NCBI RefSeq assembly: GCF_009827055.1 | Contig: NZ_WUMK01000006.1 | Span: forward strand, 62,001-126,000 | DNA: 64,000 bases | Source of the DNA: Shinella kummerowiae | GTDB taxonomy: Bacteria; Pseudomonadota; Alphaproteobacteria; Rhizobiales; Rhizobiaceae | Direction of reading: 5' to 3' | Part shown: piece after piece, positions 20,755 to 30,791 of the stretch | How the letters are laid out: every line of letters starts with the position of its first letter | How positions within the stretch are numbered: the stretch's first letter is position 1 | The notes under the pieces: model-generated | The model's database searches: none | Told to the model about the DNA's origin: nothing | What the model saw: only the letters and a program-made list of their open reading frames with translations | Translations under genes and position numbers: made by a program

Positions 20755-21186
20755 GGCTTCCTCCTGCTGCCGTTGGCTGCCGTATGTGAAGGATTAAATA
20801 GAGCGTAGTTTGCTCAAATTGGCGATTGAGACGAATTGTGAGTAGCGCTGTAGCCCCATGCAAAAACCGGTGCAGATGGTCGCCTGAAAGGGGGAGACCA
20901 TTGGCAGAGCCTAGGGCAGATGGCGTAAAGTGACGCTGCTCCTAATCCCTGAGACGTAGACCTTCATCACCGGTCGCATCACCATAAACCCTTATGCGTT
21001 CGTGAACGGCTTCTTATATAGGTTTGCAGGATGCTCTTGTCCCGACTTGAGCGACATGATGCGGCTCGAGGCACGCCGGCTTGACTTTTTCGGGCGGATG
21101 CCGAGTGCTGGCGCCATGAAAAACCCTTGTCCACGCACCGGCGCGACGCCCGTTTTCGAAACGCCGCTTTCACTGGAAAGCGGAGC
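20755..21186. other. Gene-free divergent region between Hint gene and cyclase
   Basis: About 430 bases. It must contain the leftward promoter of the Hint gene and the rightward promoter of the cyclase. A possible rightward -35 is TTGACT at about 21081, but no good -10 follows at the proper distance. A weak inverted repeat (ATGGTC ... GACCAT) sits at about 20876-20905. Nothing else recognised. Confidence 0.35.
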
Positions 21187-23145
21187 ATGACGACTGGTTT
21201 TTGCCACCCGTGCCACTGGTCGCGCCGCAGCCGTCGCCTTGCCCTTCTGACACTTGCGGTGATCGGATTGGTAACGGCCCTAGCCCAGTTCCCCGCTTGG
21301 TCGCTCGCGGATCTGCGCGCCTTCGATTATCTCTCCACCATCGACGATCCCCGCCCGCCGGCCGATAGCCCGATCGTCGTGGCGATCGACGAGCCGTCGC
21401 TCGCCGATATCAATGCGCAGTGGCCCTGGCCGCGCGACCTGCACGCCCGGCTCGTCGAAAGCCTGCGCAGGGCCGGAGCCAGGGCGATTGGCCTCGACAT
21501 CATCTTCGCGGAGCCCTCCAACCCGGCTTCCGACGACGCGCTTGCCAAGGCGCTCGGGCCGGACGTCGTGCTTGCGGGCGACGAAAGCCTGATCGTCACG
21601 CCGCAGGCCGACCAGCTTTTGCGCACCACGCCGCTGCCGGCCTTCACCGAAGCGGGAGCGGTGACGGGCATTGCGTCCATTGCGCTCGGCGGCGATGGGG
21701 TTTTCCGTGATTTGCCGAGCTATGACGATGGCTTCGCGATGGCGCTCGCCCGCATTGTCGGGAAAGCAACGGTGCCGCCTTCCGGAAAGCTGCTGCAATC
21801 CTTCGGTCCCTCGCGCAGCTATCCAACGGTGTCCTACTATCAGGCGCTCGATCCAGAAAACATGCTGCCGAAGGACACGTTCAAGGGGCGCGTGGTCATC
21901 GTCGGCCTGAGCCTGCAGAACGCGCCGGCGCTCAATTCCGGCGGGGCAGACGCCTTTGCCACATCCTACACCGTTCATACCGGCCAACTGGTGCCGGGCG
22001 CGGAAATCCAGGCAACGATTTTCGACAATCTGACGTCGGATGTCGCCATAACGCGCGCCGGCGTGCCGGTCGCCATCGGTGCCGTTGCCCTTGCAGCCCT
22101 ACTTGCCGCCGCCATCGTGCGCACCGCGACCCGCTGGCAGACCATCGCGCTTGGTCTTTTTGCGGTGGTGGCGATCGGCCTTGCCAGCTTTGCGCTCGTT
22201 CGCGTGGCGAATGTCTTCGTTTCGCCGATCGGCCCGACGATCGCCCTTCTGCTCGTCGCCGCCGGCCAGACTGCGCTCGACTATGCGGAAGAACGGAGGC
22301 GGCGGCGCGAAATCGTGCGCGCCTTCTCGCAATACCTCTCCCCCGCCCTTGTCGAGCGTCTGGCGCGCGATCCATCACAGTTGAAACTCGGCGGCGAGCG
22401 GCGCACGCTTTCGATCCTGTTCTGCGACGTGCGCGGCTTTACCACCATCGCCGAGGCCTTGAAGGACGACCCGGAGCAGTTGACGGCCCTGATCAACCGG
22501 CTGCTGACGCCGCTCTCCGACATCGTGCTGAAACATGGCGGCACGATCGACAAATATATCGGCGACTGCCTGATGGCCTTCTGGAACGCGCCGCTCGACG
22601 ACCCGCGACACGCCCACCATGCCGTCGCCGCCGCGCTCGACATGCTGGACGCCATGGCGGCGCTGAATGCCGAACTGCACTCGGAGGCGCGCAGAAACGG
22701 CACCGTCTACCATCCGCTGCGAATCGGCATCGGCATCAACACGGGGGATTGCGTGGTTGGCAATATGGGCTCGCTGCAACGGTTCGACTATTCCGTGCTG
22801 GGCGACGCGGTGAACCTTGCCTCCCGCCTCGAGGGTGCGTCGAAACTGTATGGCGTGCCGCTCTTGATCGGCGAGCAGACGGCGACGTTTGCCGAGGCGG
22901 ACTTCGCGGTGCTGGAACTGGACCGCATCACGGTGAAAGGCCGCACGACGGCCGCGCCCGTCTACACCGTCGTGCGCAGCCTGCCGGAAGAGGTGAAGGC
23001 GCTGCACGCCCGGCTCGTCGCAGACAAATATGCCGGTGATCTCACGGCAGATGACATGCGCTTCGACAGGTTGGCGGAGGCCGCTCCGGCGCTGGTGCCC
23101 TATTATCAGACCGTGCGGTCCGGCCACGCCACCGCCGGCGCTTGA
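21187..23145 (+). CDS. CHASE2-domain adenylate cyclase
   Basis: Membrane-bound class III cyclase making cAMP in response to an extracytoplasmic signal. After a first transmembrane segment (about residue 18-38) comes a periplasmic CHASE2 sensor (about 40-280, with IVVAIDEPSLADINAQWPWPR). Three closely spaced transmembrane helices follow (about 300-375), then a cytoplasmic cyclase domain. The metal-binding aspartates are in SILFCDVRGFTT and KYIGDCLMAFWNAP. The lysine of DKYIGD and the aspartate of YSVLGDAVNLASRLEG are the adenine-specifying and transition-state region residues expected of an adenylate rather than guanylate cyclase. The ATG at 21187 is preceded by GGAG; an ATG 20 codons earlier is less likely. 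It converges with hutC, three bases between stops. Confidence 0.93.
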   Translation: MTTGFCHPCHWSRRSRRLALLTLAVIGLVTALAQFPAWSLADLRAFDYLSTIDDPRPPADSPIVVAIDEPSLADINAQWPWPRDLHARLVESLRRAGARAIGLDIIFAEPSNPASDDALAKALGPDVVLAGDESLIVTPQADQLLRTTPLPAFTEAGAVTGIASIALGGDGVFRDLPSYDDGFAMALARIVGKATVPPSGKLLQSFGPSRSYPTVSYYQALDPENMLPKDTFKGRVVIVGLSLQNAPALNSGGADAFATSYTVHTGQLVPGAEIQATIFDNLTSDVAITRAGVPVAIGAVALAALLAAAIVRTATRWQTIALGLFAVVAIGLASFALVRVANVFVSPIGPTIALLLVAAGQTALDYAEERRRRREIVRAFSQYLSPALVERLARDPSQLKLGGERRTLSILFCDVRGFTTIAEALKDDPEQLTALINRLLTPLSDIVLKHGGTIDKYIGDCLMAFWNAPLDDPRHAHHAVAAALDMLDAMAALNAELHSEARRNGTVYHPLRIGIGINTGDCVVGNMGSLQRFDYSVLGDAVNLASRLEGASKLYGVPLLIGEQTATFAEADFAVLELDRITVKGRTTAAPVYTVVRSLPEEVKALHARLVADKYAGDLTADDMRFDRLAEAAPALVPYYQTVRSGHATAGA

Positions 23146-23148
23146 ATT

Positions 23149-23898
23149 TCACTTCGGATGAGTCGGCGCGAATTCGGCGACGAGTTCGTGTTTTTCGCCG
23201 GGATAGGTCAGCCGGACGTGGGTGATGTAGACGCCGCCGCTCCAGGTGCGGCGTTCGACGACGAGACAGGGCGTGCCCGGGGCGATCGCCAGGAAACCGG
23301 CGGTGCGGCTATCGGCACCGACCGCGCGGATGCGGTGCTCGGCGGCGCTCCAGGGAACGCGGCTCATCAGCCAGGCACCGGGGGCGATAGCGTCGAACGA
23401 TTCGTCCCTCACCTCGGGCACCGCGGCGAGGTTGATCAGACGATCCTCCAGGCAGAATGGCTGGGCGCCCGCAAAATGCAGCGCGGAAATCTCCGCCAGC
23501 CGCGCCGATTCGCCAAGCTCCATGAGACGCCGGTCGGCCGCCTTGGCGGGGCGATCGAGACGCGTGCGGCGCTCGTAGCGATAGGGCAGACCGAGCGATT
23601 CGACCTCCAGGCGGATGTCGTGGATTTCCAGCACCGCGGACTGGGCATGCGGGTGGGTGACGTAGCTACCGGATTTGCGGCGGCGCTCGATCAGGCCGCG
23701 CTTGACGAGGTCCGTGATCGCCTTGTTCACCGTCATACGCGAGCACTGGTACTGCTCGGTAAGCTCGTACTCGAAGGGAATGCGGTGGCCGGGCGGCCAT
23801 TCGCCCGACAGAATCTTGCCCTCCACCTCTTCGAGGATGCGGCGATGCAGCGAGGGCTCCCTCGTGTCGGGGCGCGTCTTGTCCTCTTCGGTGGAAAT
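23149..23898 (-). CDS. hutC: Histidine utilisation repressor, GntR/HutC family
   Basis: Repressor of the hut genes, released by urocanate in the family. It has an N-terminal winged helix (YELTEQYQCSRMTVNKAITDLVKRGLIERRRKSGSYV) and a C-terminal UTRA ligand-binding domain (PFCLEDRLINLAAVPE ... GVYITHVRLTYPG). The first standard start is a GTG at 23826 (225 residues), but that would cut off the first helix of the DNA-binding domain. The frame is open for 40 more codons without ATG, GTG or TTG. It reads LHRRILEEVEGKI, the expected first helix. A perfect GGAGG (23904-23908) lies five bases before an ATT at 23898, so I take ATT as the probable start (249 residues). It lies downstream of hutF on the same strand. 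Confidence 0.9.
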   Translation of the reverse strand: MSTEEDKTRPDTREPSLHRRILEEVEGKILSGEWPPGHRIPFEYELTEQYQCSRMTVNKAITDLVKRGLIERRRKSGSYVTHPHAQSAVLEIHDIRLEVESLGLPYRYERRTRLDRPAKAADRRLMELGESARLAEISALHFAGAQPFCLEDRLINLAAVPEVRDESFDAIAPGAWLMSRVPWSAAEHRIRAVGADSRTAGFLAIAPGTPCLVVERRTWSGGVYITHVRLTYPGEKHELVAEFAPTHPK

Positions 23899-23981
23899 GG
23901 TCGCCTCCGCTGCTGCCGGGCGCAGAATCGCCCGGGCGTCAAAATGTCATAGGAAAGGCCGGAAGGCCTTTCAATACGTCC

Positions 23982-25325
23982 TCAGGCTTCGGCGAGCGCG
24001 CGCATGGCCCTGGTGAAGCGTTGGCCGATCGCCTCACGCGCCACATGGCGTCCGCCCTCGACCTGCTTGTGTCCGTTCACCCAGACACAATCGACCTCGG
24101 CGCCGTTGGCAAAGATCCAGCCGTCGAGCAGCATGTCGCCGGCAAGGTCGAGGCCATGGCGGGCCTTGACGCTGACGAAGTCCGCAGCGCGCCCCTTCAC
24201 AAGCCCGGCTTCGACGCCGAGCGCCGCGGCACCGCCGGCAACCGCGCCGTCGAACAGGGCCCGGCCCGTCGAACCACCGGGGGCGGCCAGCACGTTGCGG
24301 GCGCGGTGGGCGAGACGCTCGGAATATTCGAGCTGGCGCAGCTCGTCCGGCAGGCCGATCAGCACGTTGGAATCCGAACCGACGCCGAATCGACCGCCGG
24401 CGCCAAAGAACTCCGCCGGGAACGTGCCGTCGCCGAGATTGGCTTCGGTAATCGGGCACAGGCCGGCAATGGCGCCGGCTTCGGCCATGCCCCGCGTCTC
24501 GGCATCCGTCATGTGCGTTGCATGAATGAAGCACCAGCGGCCATCGACCGCCTGATTGTCGAGCAGCCATTCCACCGGGCGGCGGCCAGACCAGGCGATG
24601 CTATCCTCCACTTCCTTCACCTGCTCGGCGATGTGGATGTGGATCGGCTTGTCGCCGGCCATGGCGACGACGGATATCAGTTCATCCGGCGTCACGGCAC
24701 GCAGGCTGTGCGGGGCGACGCCGGTGATGCCGTCCGGCAGGGTGTCCGTCAGCGCGCGGCAGCGCTCCAGCAGGGCCGCGTAGGAGTCCCGATCGTTGAT
24801 GAAGCGGCGCTGGCCCTCGCCCGGCGCGGTGCCGCCGAAGCCGGCATGCGCGTAGAACACCGGCAGCAATGTCAGGGCAATGCCGGTCTCGGAGGCGGCC
24901 GACGCAATGCGGACGGCCATCTCGGCGATGTCGGCATAGTGCCCGCCGTCCTTGTCGTGGTGCAGATAGTGGAACTCCCCGACGCGGGTGAAGCCGGCTT
25001 CTAGCATTTCGACATAAAGCTGGGCGGCGACGGCCTCGACATCGTCCGGCGTCATGGAGAGCGCGAAACGGTACATGACGTTGCGCCAGCTCCAGAAGCT
25101 GTCGCTGCCGGGGCCGCGCGTTTCGGCAAGCCCCGCCATGCCGCGCTGAAAGGCGTGGCTGTGCAGGTTCGGCATGCCGGCGACGATTGTATCGTGGCGT
25201 TCATCACCCGCTGCGGCGGCAACCCCCGCGTCCAGCCTGACAATGCGGCCGGCTTCCACGCCGATGCGCACGTCTTTCGCCCAACCGCCCGCGAGCAGCG
25301 CCTGCCTTGCATGAATAGTGGCCAT
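23982..25325 (-). CDS. hutF: Formimidoylglutamate deiminase
   Basis: Converts N-formimino-L-glutamate to N-formyl-L-glutamate and ammonia, the deiminase branch of histidine breakdown. It has 447 residues of the amidohydrolase superfamily. The metal-binding motif MPNLHSHAFQRGMAG (about residue 50-66), the HIHIAEQVKEVEDS stretch (about 225) and HATHMTDAE plus GVGSDSNVLI are visible. With hutG in the divergent operon it completes the two-step route to glutamate and formate. The ATG at 25325 faces hutI across a gap of 104 bases containing a palindromic operator. Confidence 0.95.
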   Translation of the reverse strand: MATIHARQALLAGGWAKDVRIGVEAGRIVRLDAGVAAAAGDERHDTIVAGMPNLHSHAFQRGMAGLAETRGPGSDSFWSWRNVMYRFALSMTPDDVEAVAAQLYVEMLEAGFTRVGEFHYLHHDKDGGHYADIAEMAVRIASAASETGIALTLLPVFYAHAGFGGTAPGEGQRRFINDRDSYAALLERCRALTDTLPDGITGVAPHSLRAVTPDELISVVAMAGDKPIHIHIAEQVKEVEDSIAWSGRRPVEWLLDNQAVDGRWCFIHATHMTDAETRGMAEAGAIAGLCPITEANLGDGTFPAEFFGAGGRFGVGSDSNVLIGLPDELRQLEYSERLAHRARNVLAAPGGSTGRALFDGAVAGGAAALGVEAGLVKGRAADFVSVKARHGLDLAGDMLLDGWIFANGAEVDCVWVNGHKQVEGGRHVAREAIGQRFTRAMRALAEA

Positions 25326-25387
25326 CGCCTGTCTTCCTCTCCCGTTTGACGCCCGAACGAAAATTGGCTCTTGCGTCCTTCGTTATT

Positions 25388-25399
25388 ATGTATATACAT
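25388..25399. promoter_or_regulatory. Probable HutC operator in the hutF-hutI divergent gap
   Basis: A perfect 12-bp palindrome, ATGTATATACAT, lies about 30 bases upstream of the hutI ATG and about 60 bases upstream of the hutF start. TGTA-N2-TACA half-sites of this kind are the known type bound by HutC-class GntR repressors, and hutC is encoded next to it. Assignment is from motif and context. Confidence 0.7.
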
Positions 25400-25429
25400 T
25401 AACTCCATCACAGGGAAGAGGCAATTACG

Positions 25430-26653
25430 ATGACGGCAACGGAAAAGGACACGGCCCGCGTCTGGCGCAATGCCCGGCTTGCGACGCTTCAGGAGAGCCT
25501 TCCCGGTCTCGGCATCATCGAAGATGGCGCCCTTGCCGTGCACGACGGCCGCATCGTTTTTGTCGGTCCGCAGGTCGATCTGCCGGCCGAGTTCTCCAAT
25601 GCGGAAACCATCGATTGCGAAGGCCGCTGGATCACGCCGGGCCTCATCGACTGTCACACCCATCTCGTCCATGCCGGCGACCGCGCTCATGAATTCGAGC
25701 TTCGCCTTGCCGGCGCCTCCTATGAGGAGATCGCGCGGGCCGGCGGCGGCATCGTCTCGTCCGTCAAGGCGCTGCGCGCCGCCAGCGAAGACGATCTCGT
25801 GCGCCAGACCCTGCCCCGCCTCGATGCGCTGATCGCCGAGGGCGTGACGACCGTGGAGCTGAAATCCGGCTACGGTCTCGACGCGGAAAACGAACTGAAG
25901 TCGCTGCGTGCCGCCCGCCGCGTCGGCGAAGAGCGCGACGTCACCGTGCGCACCACCTTCCTCGGCGCCCATGCGCTGCCGCCGGAAATGAACGGCAACA
26001 AGACCGCCTATGTCGACAAGGTCGTGAACGAGATGCTTCCGGCCATCGCGGCCGAGGGGCTTGCCGATGCCGTCGACGGCTTCTGCGAGGGCATTGCCTT
26101 CTCGACCGACGAGATGACAAGGGTCTTCGACGCTGCCAAGGCGCATGGCCTGCCGGTAAAACTGCATGCCGACCAGCTTTCCAATCTGCATGGCGCAGCC
26201 CTCGCCGCCTCTTATGGCGCGTTGTCGGCCGATCACCTCGAATATACCGACGATGCCGGCGCGGCCGCCATGGCCAAGGCCGGCACCGTCGCCGTCATCC
26301 TGCCCGGCGCCTTCTACTTCATTCGTGAGACGAAGAAGCCGCCGGTCGATCTCTTCCGCAAGCACGGCGTGAAAATGGCCGTTGCCACCGATAGCAATCC
26401 CGGCACCTCGCCGCTCACCTCTCTGCTCCTGACCATGAACATGGCGGCAACCCTCTTCGGCATGACCGTCGAGGAATGCATTGCCGGCACGACGCGCGAA
26501 GCTGCGCGCGCGCTGGGCCTGGTCGATGAAGTGGGGACGCTCGAAGCCGGAAAATGGGCCGATTTTGTCCTCTGGGACATCGGCCGGCCGGCGGAACTGG
26601 TCTATCGCATGGGCTTCAACCCCATGTTTGCCCGGATCCGTAGCGGACATTAG
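25430..26653 (+). CDS. hutI: Imidazolonepropionase
   Basis: Third step of histidine degradation: opens 4-imidazolone-5-propanoate to N-formimino-L-glutamate. It has 407 residues of the metal-dependent amidohydrolase family. Visible motifs are [25 protein letters not shown] (about residue 70-95), [19 protein letters not shown] (about 142-160) and [18 protein letters not shown] (about 243). [13 protein letters not shown] follows near 320. The start ATG at 25430 lies just downstream of the palindromic operator, so this is the first gene of the rightward hut operon. Confidence 0.97.
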   Translation: MTATEKDTARVWRNARLATLQESLPGLGIIEDGALAVHDGRIVFVGPQVDLPAEFSNAETIDCEGRWITPGLIDCHTHLVHAGDRAHEFELRLAGASYEEIARAGGGIVSSVKALRAASEDDLVRQTLPRLDALIAEGVTTVELKSGYGLDAENELKSLRAARRVGEERDVTVRTTFLGAHALPPEMNGNKTAYVDKVVNEMLPAIAAEGLADAVDGFCEGIAFSTDEMTRVFDAAKAHGLPVKLHADQLSNLHGAALAASYGALSADHLEYTDDAGAAAMAKAGTVAVILPGAFYFIRETKKPPVDLFRKHGVKMAVATDSNPGTSPLTSLLLTMNMAATLFGMTVEECIAGTTREAARALGLVDEVGTLEAGKWADFVLWDIGRPAELVYRMGFNPMFARIRSGH

Positions 26654-26694
26654 TCGCTCTTTGCGCAGCGCCAGGCTGCATCGGGAAATGAACC

Positions 26695-28230
26695 ATGACG
26701 ATCACGCTCCACCCGGGCTCCGTGCCCCTGAAAACCCTTGAAACCATCTACTGGAGCGGAGAGGCTGCGAAGCTCGACGCGTCCTTCGACGCCGGCATCC
26801 AGAAAGCCGCCGCCCGCATCGCGGAAATCGCCGCCGGCGACGAGCCGGTCTACGGTATCAACACCGGTTTCGGCAAACTCGCCTCGATCAAGATCGCCGC
26901 CGCCGACGTGGCCACGCTCCAGCGCAACCTCATCCTCTCGCATTGCTGCGGCGTCGGCAAACCGCTCGCCGAAAACATCGTGCGCCTGATCATGGCGCTG
27001 AAGCTGATCTCGCTCGGCCGCGGTGCCTCCGGCGTGCGCATCGAGATCGTGCGCCTCCTCGAGGCCATGCAGGCGAAGGGCGTCATCCCGGTCATCCCGG
27101 AACAGGGTTCTGTTGGCGCTTCCGGCGACCTCGCACCGCTCGCCCATATGACGGCCGTGATGCTCGGTGAAGGCGAGGCCTTCTATGCCGGTGAACGGCT
27201 GCGCGGCGGTGACGCGCTCGCCAAGGCTGGCCTTGCGCCCGTCGTGCTCGCCGCCAAGGAGGGCCTTGCGCTCATCAACGGCACGCAGGTTTCGACCGCC
27301 CTCGCACTTGCCGGTCTCTTCCGCGCCCATCGTGCCGCACAGGCAGCCCTTGCCACCGGCGCGCTGTCCACCGATGCCGCCATGGGGTCTTCCGCGCCCT
27401 TCCATCCGGATATCCACACGCTGCGCGGCCACAAGGGCCAGATCGATGCAGCCGCATCGCTGCGCGCCCTGCTTGCCGGTTCCGTCATTCGCGAGAGCCA
27501 CATCACCGGCGACGAGCGTGTGCAGGATCCCTATTGCATCCGCTGCCAGCCGCAGGTGGACGGCGCCTGCCTCGATCTGCTGCGCTCGGCCGCCCGCACG
27601 CTGGAAATCGAAGCCAATGCCGTGACCGACAACCCGCTCGTCCTGTCGGACAACAGTGTCGTGTCCGGCGGCAACTTCCATGCCGAGCCCGTCGCCTTCG
27701 CTGCCGACCAGATCGCCATTGCGGTCTGCGAAATCGGTGCGATCTCCCAGCGCCGCATCGCGCTGCTCGTCGATCCCGCCCTGTCCTTCGGCCTGCCGGC
27801 CTTCCTCGCCAAGAAGCCGGGCCTCAACTCCGGCCTGATGATCGCGGAAGTCACCTCGGCGGCGCTGATGAGCGAGAACAAGCAGATGGCGCACCCGGCC
27901 TCGGTCGATTCGACGCCGACCTCCGCCAACCAGGAAGACCATGTTTCCATGGCCTGCCACGGTGCGCGCCGCCTGCTGCGCATGACGGAAAACCTCTCCG
28001 CCATCATCGGCATCGAGGCGCTGACGGCCGCCCAGGGCATCGAGTTCCGCGCGCCGCTGACCACCAGCCCGGAGCTGCAGAAGGTCGTGGCAGCGCTGCG
28101 CACCGTGGTGGCGACGCTCGAAGAAGACCGCTACATGGCGCCGGATCTTGCCGCCGCCAGCACCTTCGTCTCCTCGGGCGCGCTCGCCGCTTCCGTGACG
28201 AAGGGCATCTTGCCGGTGCTGGAGGTCTAA
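26695..28230 (+). CDS. hutH: Histidine ammonia-lyase
   Basis: First step of histidine degradation: L-histidine to urocanate plus ammonia. It has 511 residues, the usual length. The Ala-Ser-Gly triad that forms the MIO electrophile is at residues 142-144 in [18 protein letters not shown]. The active-site tyrosine region [11 protein letters not shown] (about residue 53-63) and the [14 protein letters not shown] segment (about 412) are also intact. It is cotranscribed with hutI (41 bases upstream) and hutG (1 base downstream). Confidence 0.98.
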   Translation: MTITLHPGSVPLKTLETIYWSGEAAKLDASFDAGIQKAAARIAEIAAGDEPVYGINTGFGKLASIKIAAADVATLQRNLILSHCCGVGKPLAENIVRLIMALKLISLGRGASGVRIEIVRLLEAMQAKGVIPVIPEQGSVGASGDLAPLAHMTAVMLGEGEAFYAGERLRGGDALAKAGLAPVVLAAKEGLALINGTQVSTALALAGLFRAHRAAQAALATGALSTDAAMGSSAPFHPDIHTLRGHKGQIDAAASLRALLAGSVIRESHITGDERVQDPYCIRCQPQVDGACLDLLRSAARTLEIEANAVTDNPLVLSDNSVVSGGNFHAEPVAFAADQIAIAVCEIGAISQRRIALLVDPALSFGLPAFLAKKPGLNSGLMIAEVTSAALMSENKQMAHPASVDSTPTSANQEDHVSMACHGARRLLRMTENLSAIIGIEALTAAQGIEFRAPLTTSPELQKVVAALRTVVATLEEDRYMAPDLAAASTFVSSGALAASVTKGILPVLEV

Positions 28231-28231
28231 G

Positions 28232-29032
28232 ATGGCGCTGTTCGAACTCCACCAGGGCACCTCGCCCGTCATCCTCGCTTTCCCGCATACCGGCACGGAT
28301 GTCCCCGCCGATATCTGGGAGCGCCTCAACGACAACGGCCGCATCCTCGCGGACACCGACTGGCACATCGAGCGTCTCTATGACGGTCTGCTGCCGAACG
28401 TGACGACGGTGCGTGCCACGTTCCACCGCTACGTCATCGATGCCAACCGTGATCCGGCCGGCGTCAGCCTCTATCCCGGGCAGAACACCACCGGCCTCGT
28501 GCCGGAAACGGATTTCGACGGCAAGCCGATCTGGAAGGATGGTGCGGCACCGACCGAGGCGGACATCGCCTATCGGCTGGCCAATTTCCACGCGCCCTAT
28601 CACGCGGCCCTTGCCGCCGAGATCGAGCGGGTGAAGGCGATCCACGGCGTGGCGATCCTCTACGATTGCCACTCGATCCGCTCGCTGATCCCCTTCCTGT
28701 TCGAAGGCCGGCTGCCGGATTTCAACGTCGGCACCGACATGGGCCGCACTTGCGACAAGGCGATCGAAACGGCGACGTTCGAGGCCTGCGCCGCAGCAGA
28801 AGGCAATACCAGCATTCTCAACGGCCGCTTCAAGGGCGGCTGGACGACCCGCCACTACGGCAAGCCGGAAACCGGCGTGCACGCCATCCAGATGGAACTC
28901 GCGCAGGTGAGCCATCTTGCGACGGAGGTCCCGCCCTTCGCCCTCGACGAGGAGAAGGCCGCGCGGCTGCGCATTCCTTTGAAAGACATCCTGAACCGTC
29001 TCGAGGCGCTCGCCTCCACCCTTCCACGCTGA
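28232..29032 (+). CDS. hutG: N-formylglutamate deformylase
   Basis: Last step of this hut branch: N-formylglutamate to glutamate and formate. It has 266 residues of the N-formylglutamate amidohydrolase family. Recognisable parts are [14 protein letters not shown] near the N-terminus, [31 protein letters not shown] and [17 protein letters not shown], which carry the probable metal-binding His/Asp residues. The ATG at 28232 follows the hutH stop by one base, with a GGAGG inside the end of hutH. Confidence 0.96.
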   Translation: MALFELHQGTSPVILAFPHTGTDVPADIWERLNDNGRILADTDWHIERLYDGLLPNVTTVRATFHRYVIDANRDPAGVSLYPGQNTTGLVPETDFDGKPIWKDGAAPTEADIAYRLANFHAPYHAALAAEIERVKAIHGVAILYDCHSIRSLIPFLFEGRLPDFNVGTDMGRTCDKAIETATFEACAAAEGNTSILNGRFKGGWTTRHYGKPETGVHAIQMELAQVSHLATEVPPFALDEEKAARLRIPLKDILNRLEALASTLPR

Positions 29033-29049
29033 TCCGGGAGAACCAGCCA

Positions 29050-30726
29050 ATGACCGACAATCCCCGCCACAACATCCGCGAAATCCGCGCCGCCACAGGC
29101 ACCGAGCTCACCGCCAAGAGCTGGATGACCGAAGCGCCGCTGCGCATGCTGATGAACAATCTCGATCCTGACGTTGCGGAAAACCCGCATGAACTGGTCG
29201 TCTATGGCGGCATCGGCCGCGCCGCCCGCACCTGGGCCGATTTCGACAAGATCGTCGCCTCGCTGCGCGATCTCGAAGAAAACGAGACGCTGATCGTGCA
29301 GTCCGGCAAGCCCGTCGGCATCTTCCGTACGCACAAGGATGCGCCGCGCGTCCTGATCGCCAACTCCAACCTGGTGCCGCATTGGGCGACCTGGGACCAC
29401 TTCAACGAGCTGGATAAGAAGGGCCTTGCCATGTACGGCCAGATGACGGCCGGCTCGTGGATCTATATCGGCAGCCAGGGCATCGTTCAGGGCACCTACG
29501 AGACCTTCGTCGAAGCCGGCCGCCAGCATTATAACGGCGACCTCAAGGGCAAGTGGGTTCTGACCGGCGGTCTCGGTGGCATGGGCGGCGCCCAGCCGCT
29601 CGCCGCCGTCATGGCCGGCGCCTCCTGCCTTGCCGTCGAATGCAACCCCGACTCGATCGATTTCCGCCTGCGCACCCGTTACATCGACGAAAAGGCCGAA
29701 ACGCTCGACGAGGCGCTCGCCATGATCGACCGCTGGACCAAGGCCGGTGAAGCCAAGTCCGTCGGCCTGCTCGGCAACGCCGCCGAGATCCTGCCGGAAA
29801 TGGTCCGCCGCGGTATCCGCCCCGACATGGTGACCGACCAGACGTCGGCGCACGACCCGATCAACGGCTACCTGCCGAAGGGTTGGACGATGGCGCAGTG
29901 GAAGGAAAAACGCGAAAGCGACCCGAAGGCCGTCGAAAAGGCCGCCCGCGCCTCGATGCGCGAGCATGTCGAAGCGATGATCGCCTTCCAGGACATGGGC
30001 ATCCCGACCTTCGACTACGGCAACAACATCCGCCAGGTCGCCAAGGAAGAGGGCCTCGAAAACGCCTTCGCCTTCCCCGGCTTCGTGCCGGCCTATATCC
30101 GCCCGCTGTTCTGCCGCGGCATCGGTCCGTTCCGCTGGGCGGCCCTCTCCGGCGATCCGGAAGACATCCGCAAGACCGACGCCAAGGTCAAGGAACTGCT
30201 GCCCGACAACAAGCACCTGCACAACTGGCTCGACATGGCTGCCGAGCGCATCGCCTTCCAGGGCCTGCCGGCGCGCATCTGCTGGGTCGGCCTCGGTGAT
30301 CGTCACCGCCTCGGCCTCGCCTTCAACGAGATGGTCAAGAACGGCGAACTGAGCGCGCCGATCGTCATCGGCCGCGACCATCTCGACTCGGGCTCCGTCG
30401 CCTCGCCGAACCGCGAGACGGAATCGATGCAGGACGGTTCGGACGCCGTGTCCGACTGGCCGCTGCTCAACGCGCTGCTCAACACCGCCTCGGGCGCGAC
30501 CTGGGTGTCGCTCCACCACGGCGGCGGCGTCGGCATGGGCTTCTCGCAGCATTCGGGCGTCGTCATCTGCGCCGACGGCACGGATGCGGCAGCCGAGCGC
30601 CTCGGCCGCGTGCTGTGGAACGACCCGGCAACGGGCGTCATGCGCCACGCCGATGCCGGCTACGACATCGCGCTCGATTGCGCCAAGGACAAGGGCCTGC
30701 GCCTGCCGGGCATTCTCGGCAACTGA
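29050..30726 (+). CDS. hutU: Urocanate hydratase
   Basis: Second step of histidine degradation: urocanate plus water to imidazolonepropionate, with tightly bound NAD+ acting as electrophile. It has 558 residues from the ATG at 29050 ([14 protein letters not shown]), the normal length. Characteristic segments include GWILTGG-type nucleotide loop [18 protein letters not shown] (about 165-182), the [15 protein letters not shown] stretch (about 320) and [23 protein letters not shown] (about 405-428). The open frame extends further upstream through hutG in another frame, which I rejected. Confidence 0.98.
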   Translation: MTDNPRHNIREIRAATGTELTAKSWMTEAPLRMLMNNLDPDVAENPHELVVYGGIGRAARTWADFDKIVASLRDLEENETLIVQSGKPVGIFRTHKDAPRVLIANSNLVPHWATWDHFNELDKKGLAMYGQMTAGSWIYIGSQGIVQGTYETFVEAGRQHYNGDLKGKWVLTGGLGGMGGAQPLAAVMAGASCLAVECNPDSIDFRLRTRYIDEKAETLDEALAMIDRWTKAGEAKSVGLLGNAAEILPEMVRRGIRPDMVTDQTSAHDPINGYLPKGWTMAQWKEKRESDPKAVEKAARASMREHVEAMIAFQDMGIPTFDYGNNIRQVAKEEGLENAFAFPGFVPAYIRPLFCRGIGPFRWAALSGDPEDIRKTDAKVKELLPDNKHLHNWLDMAAERIAFQGLPARICWVGLGDRHRLGLAFNEMVKNGELSAPIVIGRDHLDSGSVASPNRETESMQDGSDAVSDWPLLNALLNTASGATWVSLHHGGGVGMGFSQHSGVVICADGTDAAAERLGRVLWNDPATGVMRHADAGYDIALDCAKDKGLRLPGILGN

Positions 30727-30735
30727 TCAAACCAC

Positions 30736-30764
30736 AAGGGGCGGCACGATGTGTCGCCCCTTTC
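30736..30764 (+). terminator. Hairpin between hutU and yjiH
   Basis: An 11-bp stem (AAGGGGCGGCA / TGTCGCCCCTT, one G-U pair) with a five-base loop, followed by TTTCTATTC. It resembles a rho-independent terminator with a weak U tract. Because more hut genes follow, it may act as a partial terminator that lowers expression of the transporter and hutD, or protect the upstream mRNA. Confidence 0.6.
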
Positions 30765-30791
30765 TATTCGTGCATTCGGGAGGAGGTTCCC

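Noticed and set aside
28666-29049. N-terminal extension of hutU
   Set aside because: It overlaps hutG out of frame. The family start is at 29050, giving the usual 558 residues.
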